From Pantoea brenneri (GTDB taxonomy: Bacteria > Pseudomonadota > Gammaproteobacteria > Enterobacterales > Enterobacteriaceae), in contig MIEI01000001.1 of assembly GCA_002095305.1 (NCBI GenBank), positions 81,503 through 145,502 of the forward strand: DNA of 64,000 nt, read 5' to 3'. Position numbers and translations under genes: made by a program. A model generated the notes under the pieces. It was not told the DNA's origin, did no database searches, and was given only the letters and a program-made list of their open reading frames with translations. Below are positions 43,204 to 51,759 of this stretch, piece after piece (positions within the stretch are counted from its first letter, which is position 1; every line of letters starts with the position of its first letter).

Positions 43204-44768
43204 ATGAACCTTTGCCGCTGCCTTTTCAGCCTGCTGCTGCTGATGCCGCTGTTTGCCAGTGCCGGACCGGCGGCAGACTTCGCCGCTGCCAGCCGTAGCC
43301 AGCAGGCGACGCTGCTGCAACAGTGGCTGCCGCGCCAGACAGCAGCCGGTTACCGCTGCTGGAAGCGCTGCACGCCGAAAACGTGGTCATCGACCAGAAT
43401 AAACAGCCGTTCAGCCAGCAGGGCAGCAGGTTGCTGCCGCTGGATGCCCAGCCACAGCCGAACGGCAGCCTGAAAAAACTGTTTATGAACAACCGGCTGC
43501 GGGTGCTGGTCAACGGCGCGCTGGCGGCGCATCAGCTGGTGAGCGACGATGCCGGACTGCGGTTGCGCGCGGCGCGACAGTTGCAAAATGACGGCGCAGC
43601 CGATCAGCTGTCGCTGATTGAGCAGCGGCTGGCCGCCGAAAAGGATAGCCGGGTGCATGCCGCACTGGCGCTGGCGCTGGCCAACCTGCAGCTGGCAGAT
43701 GCCCAGCCGATGGTGCGGCTGAAGGCAGTTAAGCTGCTGGGCGAATCCAGCGATCCCAATACTCAGGCCAGCCTGCAACGCTTAACCCAGCCGGCGAACG
43801 AACCAGACGCCACGGTGCGTGCCGCCGCCGCCGACAGCCTGCAACAGATTCAGAAACGCCTGATGTGGGGCGATCTGCTGGGTCAGGCGTTCAGCGGCCT
43901 GTCGCTGGGCTCGGTTTTGCTGCTGGCGGCGCTGGGACTGGCGATCACTTACGGTCTGCTTGGCGTAATCAATATGGCGCACGGTGAAATGCTGATGCTC
44001 GGTGCTTATGCCACCTGGTGGGTACAGAGCCTGTTTCAGCAGTTTGCGCCGCACTACCTGGCCTGGTATCCGCTGCTGGCACTGCCGGTGGCGTTTATGG
44101 TGACGGCCGCCATCGGAATGGCGCTGGAACGCACGGTGATCCGCCATCTTTACGGTCGCCCGCTGGAAACGCTGCTGGCAACCTGGGGTATCAGCCTGAT
44201 GCTGATTCAGGCGGTGCGCATGCTGTTCGGTGCGCAAAACCTCGAAGTGGCAAATCCGCAGTGGCTGTCAGGCGGACTGCAGGTGCTGCCTAACCTGGTG
44301 CTGCCGTGGAACCGCATCGCCGTGATTCTGTTTGTGATCTTTGTGCTGGCACTCACCTGGCTGTTGCTGAATCGCACCCGTCTTGGCATGAACGTGCGCG
44401 CCGTTACGCAGAATCGCGCCATGGCCGACTGCTGCGGCGTGCCGACCGGCCGGGTCGATATGCTGGCGTTTGGTCTGGGGTCTGGTATTGCCGGACTGGG
44501 CGGCGTGGCGCTGTCGCAACTCGGCAACGTCGGGCCAGAACTGGGACAGGGCTACATTATCGACTCGTTTCTGGTGGTGGTGCTGGGCGGCGTCGGCCAG
44601 CTGGCGGGCACCGTGGTCGCTGCCTTCAGCCTCGGCATTGTTAATAAAGTGCTGGAACCGCAGATCGGCGCGGTGCTCGGCAAGATCCTGATTCTGGTAA
44701 TTATCGTGCTGTTTATCCAGAAACGTCCTCAGGGACTGTTTGCGGTGAAAGGAAGGGTGACTGACTGA
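43204..44768 (+). CDS. urtB: Urea ABC transporter permease UrtB, interrupted by a single-base deletion
   Basis: UrtB is one of two LivH-type permeases. After a signal-like start (NLCRCLFSLLLLMPLFASA) comes a roughly 180-residue extracytoplasmic N-terminal region with helical repeats (LRAARQLQND, VRLKAVKLLGES, VRAAAADSLQ), usual in UrtB. The membrane domain from about residue 215 has GVINMAHGEMLMLGAYA and the cytoplasmic loop RAVTQNRAMADCCGV. The frame breaks at 43325-43327: QQWAAAPDS is encoded with GG instead of GGG. Restored length is about 521 residues. The stop overlaps the urtC start. Confidence 0.9.
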
Positions 44769-45844
44769 TGACGCAACCCATAACGCTCCGCGCCGCGCGC
44801 AAAGCGCCGCGCCTGACCCTCAGCATCGGCATGGTGGTCACTCTGGCGCTGCTGGTGATGCCGTTTCTGGCGCTGCTGCCCGCCGGCCATCCGCTGGCGA
44901 TCTCCACCTATACCCTGACGCTGATCGGCAAAATCCTCTGCTATGCGGTGGTGGCAGTGGCCCTCGACCTGGTGTGGGGTTACGCCGGATTACTGTCGCT
45001 GGGTCACGGCCTGTTTTTTGCTCTCGGTGGTTATGCGATGGGCATGTATCTGATGCGCCAGGCGGCAGGTGAAGGCTTACCGGCGTTTATGTCCTTTCTG
45101 TCGTGGCGTGAGCTGCCGTGGTTCTGGAGCGGAACCGAGCACTTCGCCTGGGCGCTGTGCCTCAGCGTACTGGCACCGGGATTGCTGGCGCTGGTATTTG
45201 GCTTTTTTGCCTTCCGTTCCCGCATCAAAGGCGTTTACTTTTCGATCATCACCCAGGCGCTGACCTACGCCGGTATGCTGCTGTTTTTCCGTAATGAAAC
45301 CGGCTTTGGTGGCAACAACGGTTTCACCGGCTTTACCACCCTGCTCGGCTTTTCAGTGAGCGCGACCGGCACCCGCATCGGCCTGTTTATCGCCACGGTA
45401 GGATTGCTGTTGCTGAGCCTGGCGATTGGTTTCGCACTGGCACGCAGCAAGTTTGGCCGGGTGCTGACTGCGGTGCGCGACGCCGAAAACCGCCTGATGT
45501 TCTGCGGCTACGATCCGCGCGGCTTTAAGCTGTTTGTCTGGACCCTGTCGGCGATGCTGTGCGGACTGGCCGGGGCGCTTTACGTACCGCAGGTCGGGAT
45601 CATTAATCCCGGCGAGATGTCGCCAGCCAACTCGATTGAAGCCGCCATCTGGGTGGCGCTGGGGGGGCGCGGTACGCTGATCGGCCCACTGCTGGGTGCC
45701 GCGATTGTTAACGGCGCGCGCAGCTTTTTCACCGTCGCTTTCCCGGAATACTGGCTGTTTTTCCTCGGCCTGATGTTCATCCTGGTGACGCTGTTTCTGC
45801 CGCACGGCGTGATTGGCCTGCTGCGCCGGAGGAAACATGACTGA
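44768..45844 (+). CDS. urtC: Urea ABC transporter permease UrtC
   Basis: Second LivM-type permease of the urea importer, 358 residues with about eight to ten membrane segments. Typical blocks are ALDLVWGYAGLLSLGHGLFFALGGYAMGMYLM and RVLTAVRDAENRLMFCGYDP, the latter the EAA-like contact to the ATPases. Its ATG shares one base with the urtB stop and its end overlaps urtD by 8 bases, showing tight translational coupling. Confidence 0.95.
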   Translation: MTQPITLRAARKAPRLTLSIGMVVTLALLVMPFLALLPAGHPLAISTYTLTLIGKILCYAVVAVALDLVWGYAGLLSLGHGLFFALGGYAMGMYLMRQAAGEGLPAFMSFLSWRELPWFWSGTEHFAWALCLSVLAPGLLALVFGFFAFRSRIKGVYFSIITQALTYAGMLLFFRNETGFGGNNGFTGFTTLLGFSVSATGTRIGLFIATVGLLLLSLAIGFALARSKFGRVLTAVRDAENRLMFCGYDPRGFKLFVWTLSAMLCGLAGALYVPQVGIINPGEMSPANSIEAAIWVALGGRGTLIGPLLGAAIVNGARSFFTVAFPEYWLFFLGLMFILVTLFLPHGVIGLLRRRKHD

Positions 45845-46628
45845 CGCACTGTTTACTCAACCTCATCCGGCGGATCGCCATCGGGCGCAGCGCGATCCGG
45901 TGCTGCAACTGGAGAAGATCAGCGTCTCGTTCGACGGCTTCCGCGCCCTGAGCGATCTCTCGTTGCAGATCGGCGTCGGCGAACTGCGCTGCGTGATCGG
46001 CCCCAACGGCGCGGGCAAAACCACGCTGATGGATGTGATCACCGGTAAGACGCGGCCCGATTCCGGGCGGGTGATCTACGATCAGGACAGCGATCTTACC
46101 CGCCTGTCGCCGGTTGAGATCGCCCGTGCCGGGATCGGCCGTAAGTTCCAGAAACCAACGGTGTTTGAAGCGTTAACCGTGTTCGAGAATCTTGAGATCG
46201 CCCTGAAAGCCGAAAAAACGGTGTGGGCCAGTCTGCGCGCGCGCCTCAATGGCGAGCAGCAGGATCGGATCGATGAGGTGCTGAAGCTGCTGCGGCTCGG
46301 CGCAGAACGACAGCGTAGCGCGGGCCTGCTGTCGCACGGCCAGAAGCAGTTTCTGGAGATTGGCATGCTGCTGGTGCAGGAGCCGCACCTGCTGCTGCTG
46401 GATGAGCCAGCGGCGGGAATGACCGACGCTGAAACGGACTACACCGCCGAGCTGTTCCGCAACCTGGCGGGTAAGCATTCGCTGATGGTGGTGGAGCACG
46501 ATATGGGCTTTGTCGAAACCATTGCCGACCACGTGACGGTGCTGCATCAGGGTCAGGTACTGGCCGAAGGATCATTGCGTGATGTGCAGGCCAATGAGCA
46601 GGTTATCGACGTTTATCTGGGGCGATGA
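45837..46628 (+). CDS. urtD: Urea ABC transporter ATP-binding protein UrtD
   Basis: LivG-type ATPase of the urea importer. Walker A GPNGAGKTT, the Q-loop region FQKPTVFEALTVFEN, signature LSHGQKQ and Walker B LLLLDEPAAG are all present. The ATG at 45837 has GGAGGA directly upstream and gives 263 residues; it lies inside the end of urtC. Confidence 0.95.
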   Translation: MTDALFTQPHPADRHRAQRDPVLQLEKISVSFDGFRALSDLSLQIGVGELRCVIGPNGAGKTTLMDVITGKTRPDSGRVIYDQDSDLTRLSPVEIARAGIGRKFQKPTVFEALTVFENLEIALKAEKTVWASLRARLNGEQQDRIDEVLKLLRLGAERQRSAGLLSHGQKQFLEIGMLLVQEPHLLLLDEPAAGMTDAETDYTAELFRNLAGKHSLMVVEHDMGFVETIADHVTVLHQGQVLAEGSLRDVQANEQVIDVYLGR

Positions 46629-46629
46629 G

Positions 46630-47328
46630 ATGTTACAGGTTACTGAACTGAATCAATATTATGGCGGCAGTCATATTTTGCGTGGCCTGTCGTTTGAGGT
46701 AAAAGTGGGCGGGATCACCTGCCTGCTGGGCCGCAACGGCGTGGGCAAAACCACGCTGCTGAAATGTCTGATGGGGTTAATCCCGGCTAAATCGGGTGAG
46801 ATCCACTGGCAGCAGCAGAAGCTTAACGGCCGTAAACCGCACCAGCGGGTGCAGTCCGGCATTGCTTACGTGCCACAGGGTCGGGAGATTTTTCCGCGGC
46901 TGACGGTGGAAGAGAATCTGCTGCTCGGTTTGTCCCGCTTTCCGGCATCACAGGCCCGCCAGGTGCCGGATGAGATCTACCAGCTGTTTCCGGTGTTGTT
47001 TGCCATGAAGTCGCGGCGCGGCGGCGATCTGTCCGGCGGCCAGCAACAGCAGCTGGCGATCGGCCGGGCGCTGGCCTGTCGGCCGCAGCTGTTGATCCTG
47101 GATGAGCCAACCGAAGGGATCCAGCCGTCGGTGATCAAAGAGATCGGCGCGGTGATCCGTCAGCTGGCGCAGCGCGGGGATATGGCGATCCTGCTGGTTG
47201 AGCAGTTTTATGACTTTGCGGCTGAACTGGCGGACAGCTATCTGGTGATGTCGCGCGGTGAAATCGTGCAGCGTGGCCGCGGCGACAGCATGGAAGCCGA
47301 TGGCGTGCGCGGCCTGGTGGCGATTTAG
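46630..47328 (+). CDS. urtE: Urea ABC transporter ATP-binding protein UrtE
   Basis: LivF-type ATPase of the urea importer, 232 residues. Walker A GRNGVGKTT, signature LSGGQQQ, Walker B LLILDEPTEG and the UrtE-like QYYGGSHILRG start are present. One base separates the urtD stop from the ATG at 46630. Last gene of the operon, 14 bases from the convergent deoX stop; no terminator is evident there. Confidence 0.95.
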   Translation: MLQVTELNQYYGGSHILRGLSFEVKVGGITCLLGRNGVGKTTLLKCLMGLIPAKSGEIHWQQQKLNGRKPHQRVQSGIAYVPQGREIFPRLTVEENLLLGLSRFPASQARQVPDEIYQLFPVLFAMKSRRGGDLSGGQQQQLAIGRALACRPQLLILDEPTEGIQPSVIKEIGAVIRQLAQRGDMAILLVEQFYDFAAELADSYLVMSRGEIVQRGRGDSMEADGVRGLVAI

Positions 47329-47342
47329 GCCGCGCATCGGGT

Positions 47343-48356
47343 TTACAGCAATCCGGTCTCGACGGAAAAGTGGCGTTGTTCGCCGCTGGCGAGGGTGATT
47401 AAGCTGCCCGCCTGCTGCGCCGCCAGAAACCCTTCCGGCCGACAGGTGGCCGGCAGGATATAGGCCGCGACCTGTTGGTCGGCATTGTGCAGCAGCCAGC
47501 GGGTGGCGTGAGGAAACTGAGCGGTAGAGAAGCGCGTCATCATGGCGTATCCCGCCGGCGCGTGCAGCTCAAACTGCACCTCATCGCCATACTGCGGCAG
47601 ATCGTCGGCGAAAAAGACGATCTCCGGATCGCATAACTGTGGCTGAACGAGCTGCTGCAACGCCTGCGGATCCTGCGCCAGCCGTGCGGTGTAGTCGCGC
47701 CAGGCGGGCGTCGGCCGTAAATGTGCCGGTATTGAGGTGCGCAGCCGGAATGCCCGATCCGGGATCGACTGCCGGAAACGTCCCTGCGCAATCCAGCTGC
47801 TGTTGAGATGACACATATACTGCAACGGCATCGGCGCACCGGCCAGATTGGTGACCGTCATCTCAATCTGCAGCCGCGGCCGATCGGCATGCAGGCGTAC
47901 CGCCGGTGCGGCCAGATAGTGATGGCCGAAGCCTTTGACATATTCACACTCTCCCTCCAGTGACAGCGTATCCGCGTCCAGCACCAGCCACGCACTGTCC
48001 ATCCGAGCGCAGGGCATTTCGCCATGCAGCGGATGATCGTCCTCGGGCGACGGACAGCCGTTAGCCAGCAGTCCGGAGTGGAAAGCGAAACAACCATAGG
48101 TGTCGATGATCGAATTGCCGGGCAGCGGCTGCTTAAAGCTGTTGCCCATGGTCAGCGTATGCCCTTCAAACTGCACATCCCAGATCATCTGACCAAAGAA
48201 CGGCAGCACCGTCACCGACCCGCGCCGGTTATGGATCCGCACCGCTTCAATCCCCGCCGGATAACGGAACAGTTCCACCCGGAAGTCATCGCTCTGCAGC
48301 AGAACCTCAGGGGTCAAATGAAATTGCTCACGGCGCAACGGTAAACGGGTTTTCAT
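47343..48356 (-). CDS. deoX: DUF4432 aldose-1-epimerase-like protein (DeoX type)
   Basis: A 337-residue protein of the galactose-mutarotase-like fold (DUF4432). The motif TYGCFAFHSGLLANGCPSPE and the segment DDHPLHGEMPCA include likely sugar-binding histidines. It overlaps the permease gene by four bases (ATGA). The gene set beside it matches Salmonella deoQKPX, whose last gene deoX has no proven role; mutarotation of deoxyribose is a reasonable guess. Confidence 0.75.
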   Translation of the reverse strand: MKTRLPLRREQFHLTPEVLLQSDDFRVELFRYPAGIEAVRIHNRRGSVTVLPFFGQMIWDVQFEGHTLTMGNSFKQPLPGNSIIDTYGCFAFHSGLLANGCPSPEDDHPLHGEMPCARMDSAWLVLDADTLSLEGECEYVKGFGHHYLAAPAVRLHADRPRLQIEMTVTNLAGAPMPLQYMCHLNSSWIAQGRFRQSIPDRAFRLRTSIPAHLRPTPAWRDYTARLAQDPQALQQLVQPQLCDPEIVFFADDLPQYGDEVQFELHAPAGYAMMTRFSTAQFPHATRWLLHNADQQVAAYILPATCRPEGFLAAQQAGSLITLASGEQRHFSVETGLL

Positions 48357-49678
48357 GATGCATCCTCCACCAGACGACCGCCGGACACGGTCTGTTTCTT
48401 GTGGCGCAGTTCGCCATAGAAGTAAAAACCGACCCAGGCGAAGCAGAGCAGCGAGACGCCAAACGCCAGCTGCATTGAGCCAACCGAGTCAGAGACCAGC
48501 CCCTGCAGCGCGGGCACAAATGCTGCACCGACAATCGCCATCACGATAAACGCCCCCGCCACTTCGGTATATTTATTATCGACCGTCGCCAGGGTACCGG
48601 CGTAAATGGTCGCCCAGCAGGGACCAAACAGCACGCTGACGAACACCGCGGCGTAAACGGCGGTAAAGTCAGGCACCAGCATCACATAAGCCAGCGTCAG
48701 CACCCCCAGCACCGAATAGGCGATCAGCACTTTTTCAGCGCGGAAACGGGTCATCAGGAAGTTCGCCACGAACTTGCCGATAAAGAAGCAGATAAAACTG
48801 TAGATCATGAAGTTAGAGGCGTGACGTTCATTGGCTGCGCCCAGCGTCAGCGCCAGACGAATGGTGAACGACCAGACCGCTACCTGCATCCCGACATAGA
48901 GAAACTGCGTCACGATGCCGCGTTTAAAGTGACGGTTGGTCGCCAGATAGCGAAGGGTCTCCGCCAGTGAAGGCAGCGATGTTTCGTTACTTTGCGGTTT
49001 GCAGCGCGGATAGCGGGTGAACATAAACAGCAGCATCACCACCACTAACACCATCACCAGATATTTGTAGGGTTCCAGCGTATGCTCCAGCATCGTCAGG
49101 CGAAACGCATGCGCCTGTTCAGCGGTCATGGTCGCCATCTGGCTCTGCAGGCTGTCCCCCTCCTGGAACACCAGATATTTACCCAGCACGATGCCCATCA
49201 GTGCGCCAATCGGATAGAACGTCTGGCTGATGTTGAGCCGCAGAGTTGCGTGATCCCGATGCCCAATCATTGAGCTGTAGGTATTGGCCGCGGTTTCCAG
49301 AAAGCTCAGGCCGATGGCGATGGCAAAGATCGCCGCGAGAAACATGGTGTAGGTCGCCATGTGCGAGGCGGGATAAAACGCCACGCAGCCCAGGATGTAG
49401 AGCGCCAGCCCGGTCAGGATCGCCAGCTTGTAGCTGGTTTTGCGGATCACCAGTGACGCCGGGATCGCAATCAGAAAATAGCCGCCGTAAAAGGCACTCT
49501 GTACCAGCGCGCTGGCAAAATCGCTTAAGGCGAAGACGCTTTTGAACTGGGTAATCAGGATATCGTTAAGGCTGGCAGCGCAGCCCCACAGCGGAAACAG
49601 GCACGACAGCAGAATGAACTGAAAGCGCGGCGTTTTATTCAGGTAGCCATCCGATTGCTGAACAATTTTCTGTTGCAT
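48353..49678 (-). CDS. deoP: Deoxyribose permease, FucP-type MFS transporter
   Basis: A 441-residue inner-membrane sugar:H+ symporter with twelve hydrophobic segments. It belongs to the fucose permease group (FPLWGCAASLNDILI, GLSFLETAANTYSSMIG, FGPCWATIYAGTLATVD). By context with a ribokinase-family kinase, a DeoR-type regulator and a DUF4432 gene it best fits DeoP of Salmonella. L-fucose or another deoxy sugar cannot be excluded. It starts 9 bases after deoK. Confidence 0.8.
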   Translation of the reverse strand: MQQKIVQQSDGYLNKTPRFQFILLSCLFPLWGCAASLNDILITQFKSVFALSDFASALVQSAFYGGYFLIAIPASLVIRKTSYKLAILTGLALYILGCVAFYPASHMATYTMFLAAIFAIAIGLSFLETAANTYSSMIGHRDHATLRLNISQTFYPIGALMGIVLGKYLVFQEGDSLQSQMATMTAEQAHAFRLTMLEHTLEPYKYLVMVLVVVMLLFMFTRYPRCKPQSNETSLPSLAETLRYLATNRHFKRGIVTQFLYVGMQVAVWSFTIRLALTLGAANERHASNFMIYSFICFFIGKFVANFLMTRFRAEKVLIAYSVLGVLTLAYVMLVPDFTAVYAAVFVSVLFGPCWATIYAGTLATVDNKYTEVAGAFIVMAIVGAAFVPALQGLVSDSVGSMQLAFGVSLLCFAWVGFYFYGELRHKKQTVSGGRLVEDAS

Positions 49679-49687
49679 AGCATCACC

Positions 49688-50605
49688 TCAGTGAAGATTA
49701 AGAAAGCGCTGAAAACCCTCTGCGTCGGGATAGGCGCGCTGGGTGCCGCGTCCGGTCACGCTGCAGGCGGCATAGGCCGAAGCCTGGGTCATGGCGGCCG
49801 CGATATCGCCGGTTTTAACCAGCAGGTGGGCAAAACAGCCGATAAAGGCATCGCCGGCACCGCTGGTGTCGACCGCCCGGACTGGCGTTGCCGCCACCCG
49901 GTGTACCGTATCGCCGTTCATCCATACCGAACCGCGACTGCCCAGTGTGATAATCAGGTTTTTCAGACCGCGCTTCAGCAGCGACCGCCCGGCAGCGATC
50001 ACCTCCTCATCGCTGGCTACCGGCAGACCGGTGAGGATCTCCAGTTCGGTTTCATTAGGCATAAAGAAGTCACACTTGCAGGCGTAGTGGATGTCGAGAT
50101 CGGCCACCGCTGGCGCAGGGTTCAGGATCACTTTGATCTGATGCTGACGGGCAAAATCGATGGCGTAATAGACCGTTTCCAGCGGGATCTCCAGCTGCAG
50201 AATGATCAGCTGGCAGGCTTTCAGCGCCTCAGCGGCGGCGTCGATATCGGCCGGCTTCAGCTGCTGGTTGGCACCTTTAATAATCAGGATGCGGTTCTGT
50301 GACCGATCGTCGACAAAGATCGGCGCCACACCGCTTGAAGTGCCCGCCGCCGTAGTGACGAAGCGGGTATCCACGCCCTGCTGTTGCAGATTCGCCACGG
50401 TATTGGGCGCAAACAGATCGTCGCCCACTTTGCTGACCATCATCACTTTCGCACCCATTCGGGCGGCAGCAACCGCCTGGTTAGCCCCCTTTCCGCCACA
50501 GCCAAGGGCAAAATCGGGTGCTTCAAGGGTTTCGCCCGCTTTCGGCAGGCTGTTGGTATAGGTAATCAGGTCGACCATGTTTGAGCCGATGACCGCGATA
50601 TCCAT
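49688..50605 (-). CDS. deoK: Deoxyribokinase (PfkB/ribokinase family)
   Basis: A 305-residue sugar kinase. The N-terminal GCGGKGANQAVAAARMG (about 35-51) is the sugar-binding glycine motif. The C-terminal DTSGAGDAFIG contains the catalytic Asp and anion hole. Ribokinase is the closest general family. The operon, operator type and DeoP/DeoX neighbours point to 2-deoxy-D-ribose as substrate, giving deoxyribose-5-phosphate for DeoC. GGGAG precedes the ATG. First gene of the deoKPX transcript. Confidence 0.8.
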   Translation of the reverse strand: MDIAVIGSNMVDLITYTNSLPKAGETLEAPDFALGCGGKGANQAVAAARMGAKVMMVSKVGDDLFAPNTVANLQQQGVDTRFVTTAAGTSSGVAPIFVDDRSQNRILIIKGANQQLKPADIDAAAEALKACQLIILQLEIPLETVYYAIDFARQHQIKVILNPAPAVADLDIHYACKCDFFMPNETELEILTGLPVASDEEVIAAGRSLLKRGLKNLIITLGSRGSVWMNGDTVHRVAATPVRAVDTSGAGDAFIGCFAHLLVKTGDIAAAMTQASAYAACSVTGRGTQRAYPDAEGFQRFLNLH

Positions 50606-50640
50606 GACTGTTTTCTCCCGGATGTTTTTTAACCATCAAA

Positions 50641-50656
50641 TGTTATAAAATTAACA
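50641..50656. promoter_or_regulatory. DeoR/DeoQ-type operator 1
   Basis: TGTTATAAAATTAACA keeps both half-sites TGTTA / TAACA of the E. coli DeoR operator TGTTAGAATTCTAACA at the same spacing. It lies 35 bases upstream of deoK. Confidence 0.7.
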
Positions 50657-50680
50657 ATAACAATTCTAAAAGGTTAAATA

Positions 50681-50696
50681 TGTGATAAAAACCACA
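50681..50696. promoter_or_regulatory. Candidate CRP-cAMP site
   Basis: TGTGATAAAAACCACA matches TGTGA-N6-TCACA with one mismatch and sits between the two DeoR-type operators, as catabolite control of a sugar operon would require. Confidence 0.6.
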
Positions 50697-50746
50697 TCCT
50701 GAAGGCGCAGTTCTGCCAATATATGCCGAATTACGGCCGCCCATCG

Positions 50747-50762
50747 TGTTACGATTGTAACA
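50747..50762. promoter_or_regulatory. DeoR/DeoQ-type operator 2
   Basis: TGTTACGATTGTAACA is a nearly perfect palindrome with TGTTA / TAACA half-sites, 106 bp from operator 1. The spacing is suited to repression by DNA looping, as with E. coli DeoR. The rest of 50606-50986 shows no gene. Confidence 0.7.
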
Positions 50763-50992
50763 ATCAGACATTACCGGACACCACCGCGCCGGACGCCGCC
50801 TGGCCGGTTTGATATCACCGCCGGACGGTAGCGGATGAGGTTTGCGGGGTTTAGCCGTTGCAGGTAAGATTGAAAATCAGCCTGGCGGAGAGGACGCAAC
50901 TCCTTAAAATCTGTTAGGTTTGTCGCGATGATTACGCCGGTTTCCGGCTCCCTCAATCAGCCCAGCAGGATACTGAACAGACAGAGATGACC

Positions 50993-51757
50993 ATGGAAAC
51001 CCGGCGCGACGAACGTATCCACAAGCTGACTCAGGCGCTTAAACGCACCGATAAACTGCATCTGAAAGACGCAGCTCAACTGCTTGGCGTGTCAGAAATG
51101 ACCATTCGCCGCGATCTTAGCGAGCCCGCCTCCAGCGTGGTGCTGCTGGGCGGCTATATCGTCAGCGACCCGAAGAGCCACGCCAGCCACTACTTTGTTA
51201 CCGATCAGCACGGTCAGAATGCCGCCCGAAAACAGCGGCTGGCCCAGGCTGCGGCTAGCCTGATCGGCGAAAATGACACGGTATTTTTCGACTGCGGCAC
51301 CACCCTGCCTTATATCGTCGATGCGATCCCGGACACCCTGCCGTTTACCGCGATCTGCTGCGCTATGAATACCTTCCTGGCGTTAAAGGAGAAACCGGCC
51401 TGCAATGTGATCCTCAGTGGCGGCGAGTTCCACGCGGATAATGCGCTGTTCACACCGATCGGCGGCCATTCGATCCTCGACGATCTCTGTCCGACGCTGG
51501 CGTTTATCTCGGCGGCCGGGATCGACAAAGATCAGGGTGCAACCTGCTACAACACCAATGAGCTGGCGATGAAGCACCACGCGATGCTGCGGGCGCGTCA
51601 GTGCATTTTAGTGGCTGACAGCAGCAAATATGGCAAGGTGCTGCCGGCCCGCATCGCCGAACTGCGCCGCTTTGATCTGCTGGTCAGTGACAGCGCGCCC
51701 GATCAGGCGCTGCAGGACTGGCTGGCACAACAGGCGATTCCGCTGCGCCTGCCGTAA
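50993..51757 (+). CDS. deoQ: DeoR-family transcriptional regulator (DeoQ/DeoR type)
   Basis: A 254-residue regulator closely resembling E. coli DeoR along its length (METRRDERIHKL, KLHLKDAAQLLGVSEMTIRRDL, FDCGTTLPYIVDAI, GGEFHADNALF). The N-terminal helix-turn-helix is followed by the phosphosugar-sensing domain; the DeoR effector is deoxyribose-5-phosphate. Divergent from deoKPX across two matching operators. ATG 50993 gives the DeoR N-terminus; ATG 50987 is also possible. Named deoQ by context; it could also be the chromosomal deoR. Confidence 0.82.
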   Translation: METRRDERIHKLTQALKRTDKLHLKDAAQLLGVSEMTIRRDLSEPASSVVLLGGYIVSDPKSHASHYFVTDQHGQNAARKQRLAQAAASLIGENDTVFFDCGTTLPYIVDAIPDTLPFTAICCAMNTFLALKEKPACNVILSGGEFHADNALFTPIGGHSILDDLCPTLAFISAAGIDKDQGATCYNTNELAMKHHAMLRARQCILVADSSKYGKVLPARIAELRRFDLLVSDSAPDQALQDWLAQQAIPLRLP

Positions 51758-51759
51758 GT

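Noticed and set aside
50912..50927. Third DeoR-type operator (TGTTAGG...) close to deoQ
   Set aside because: Only one half-site is recognisable and the second half is missing.
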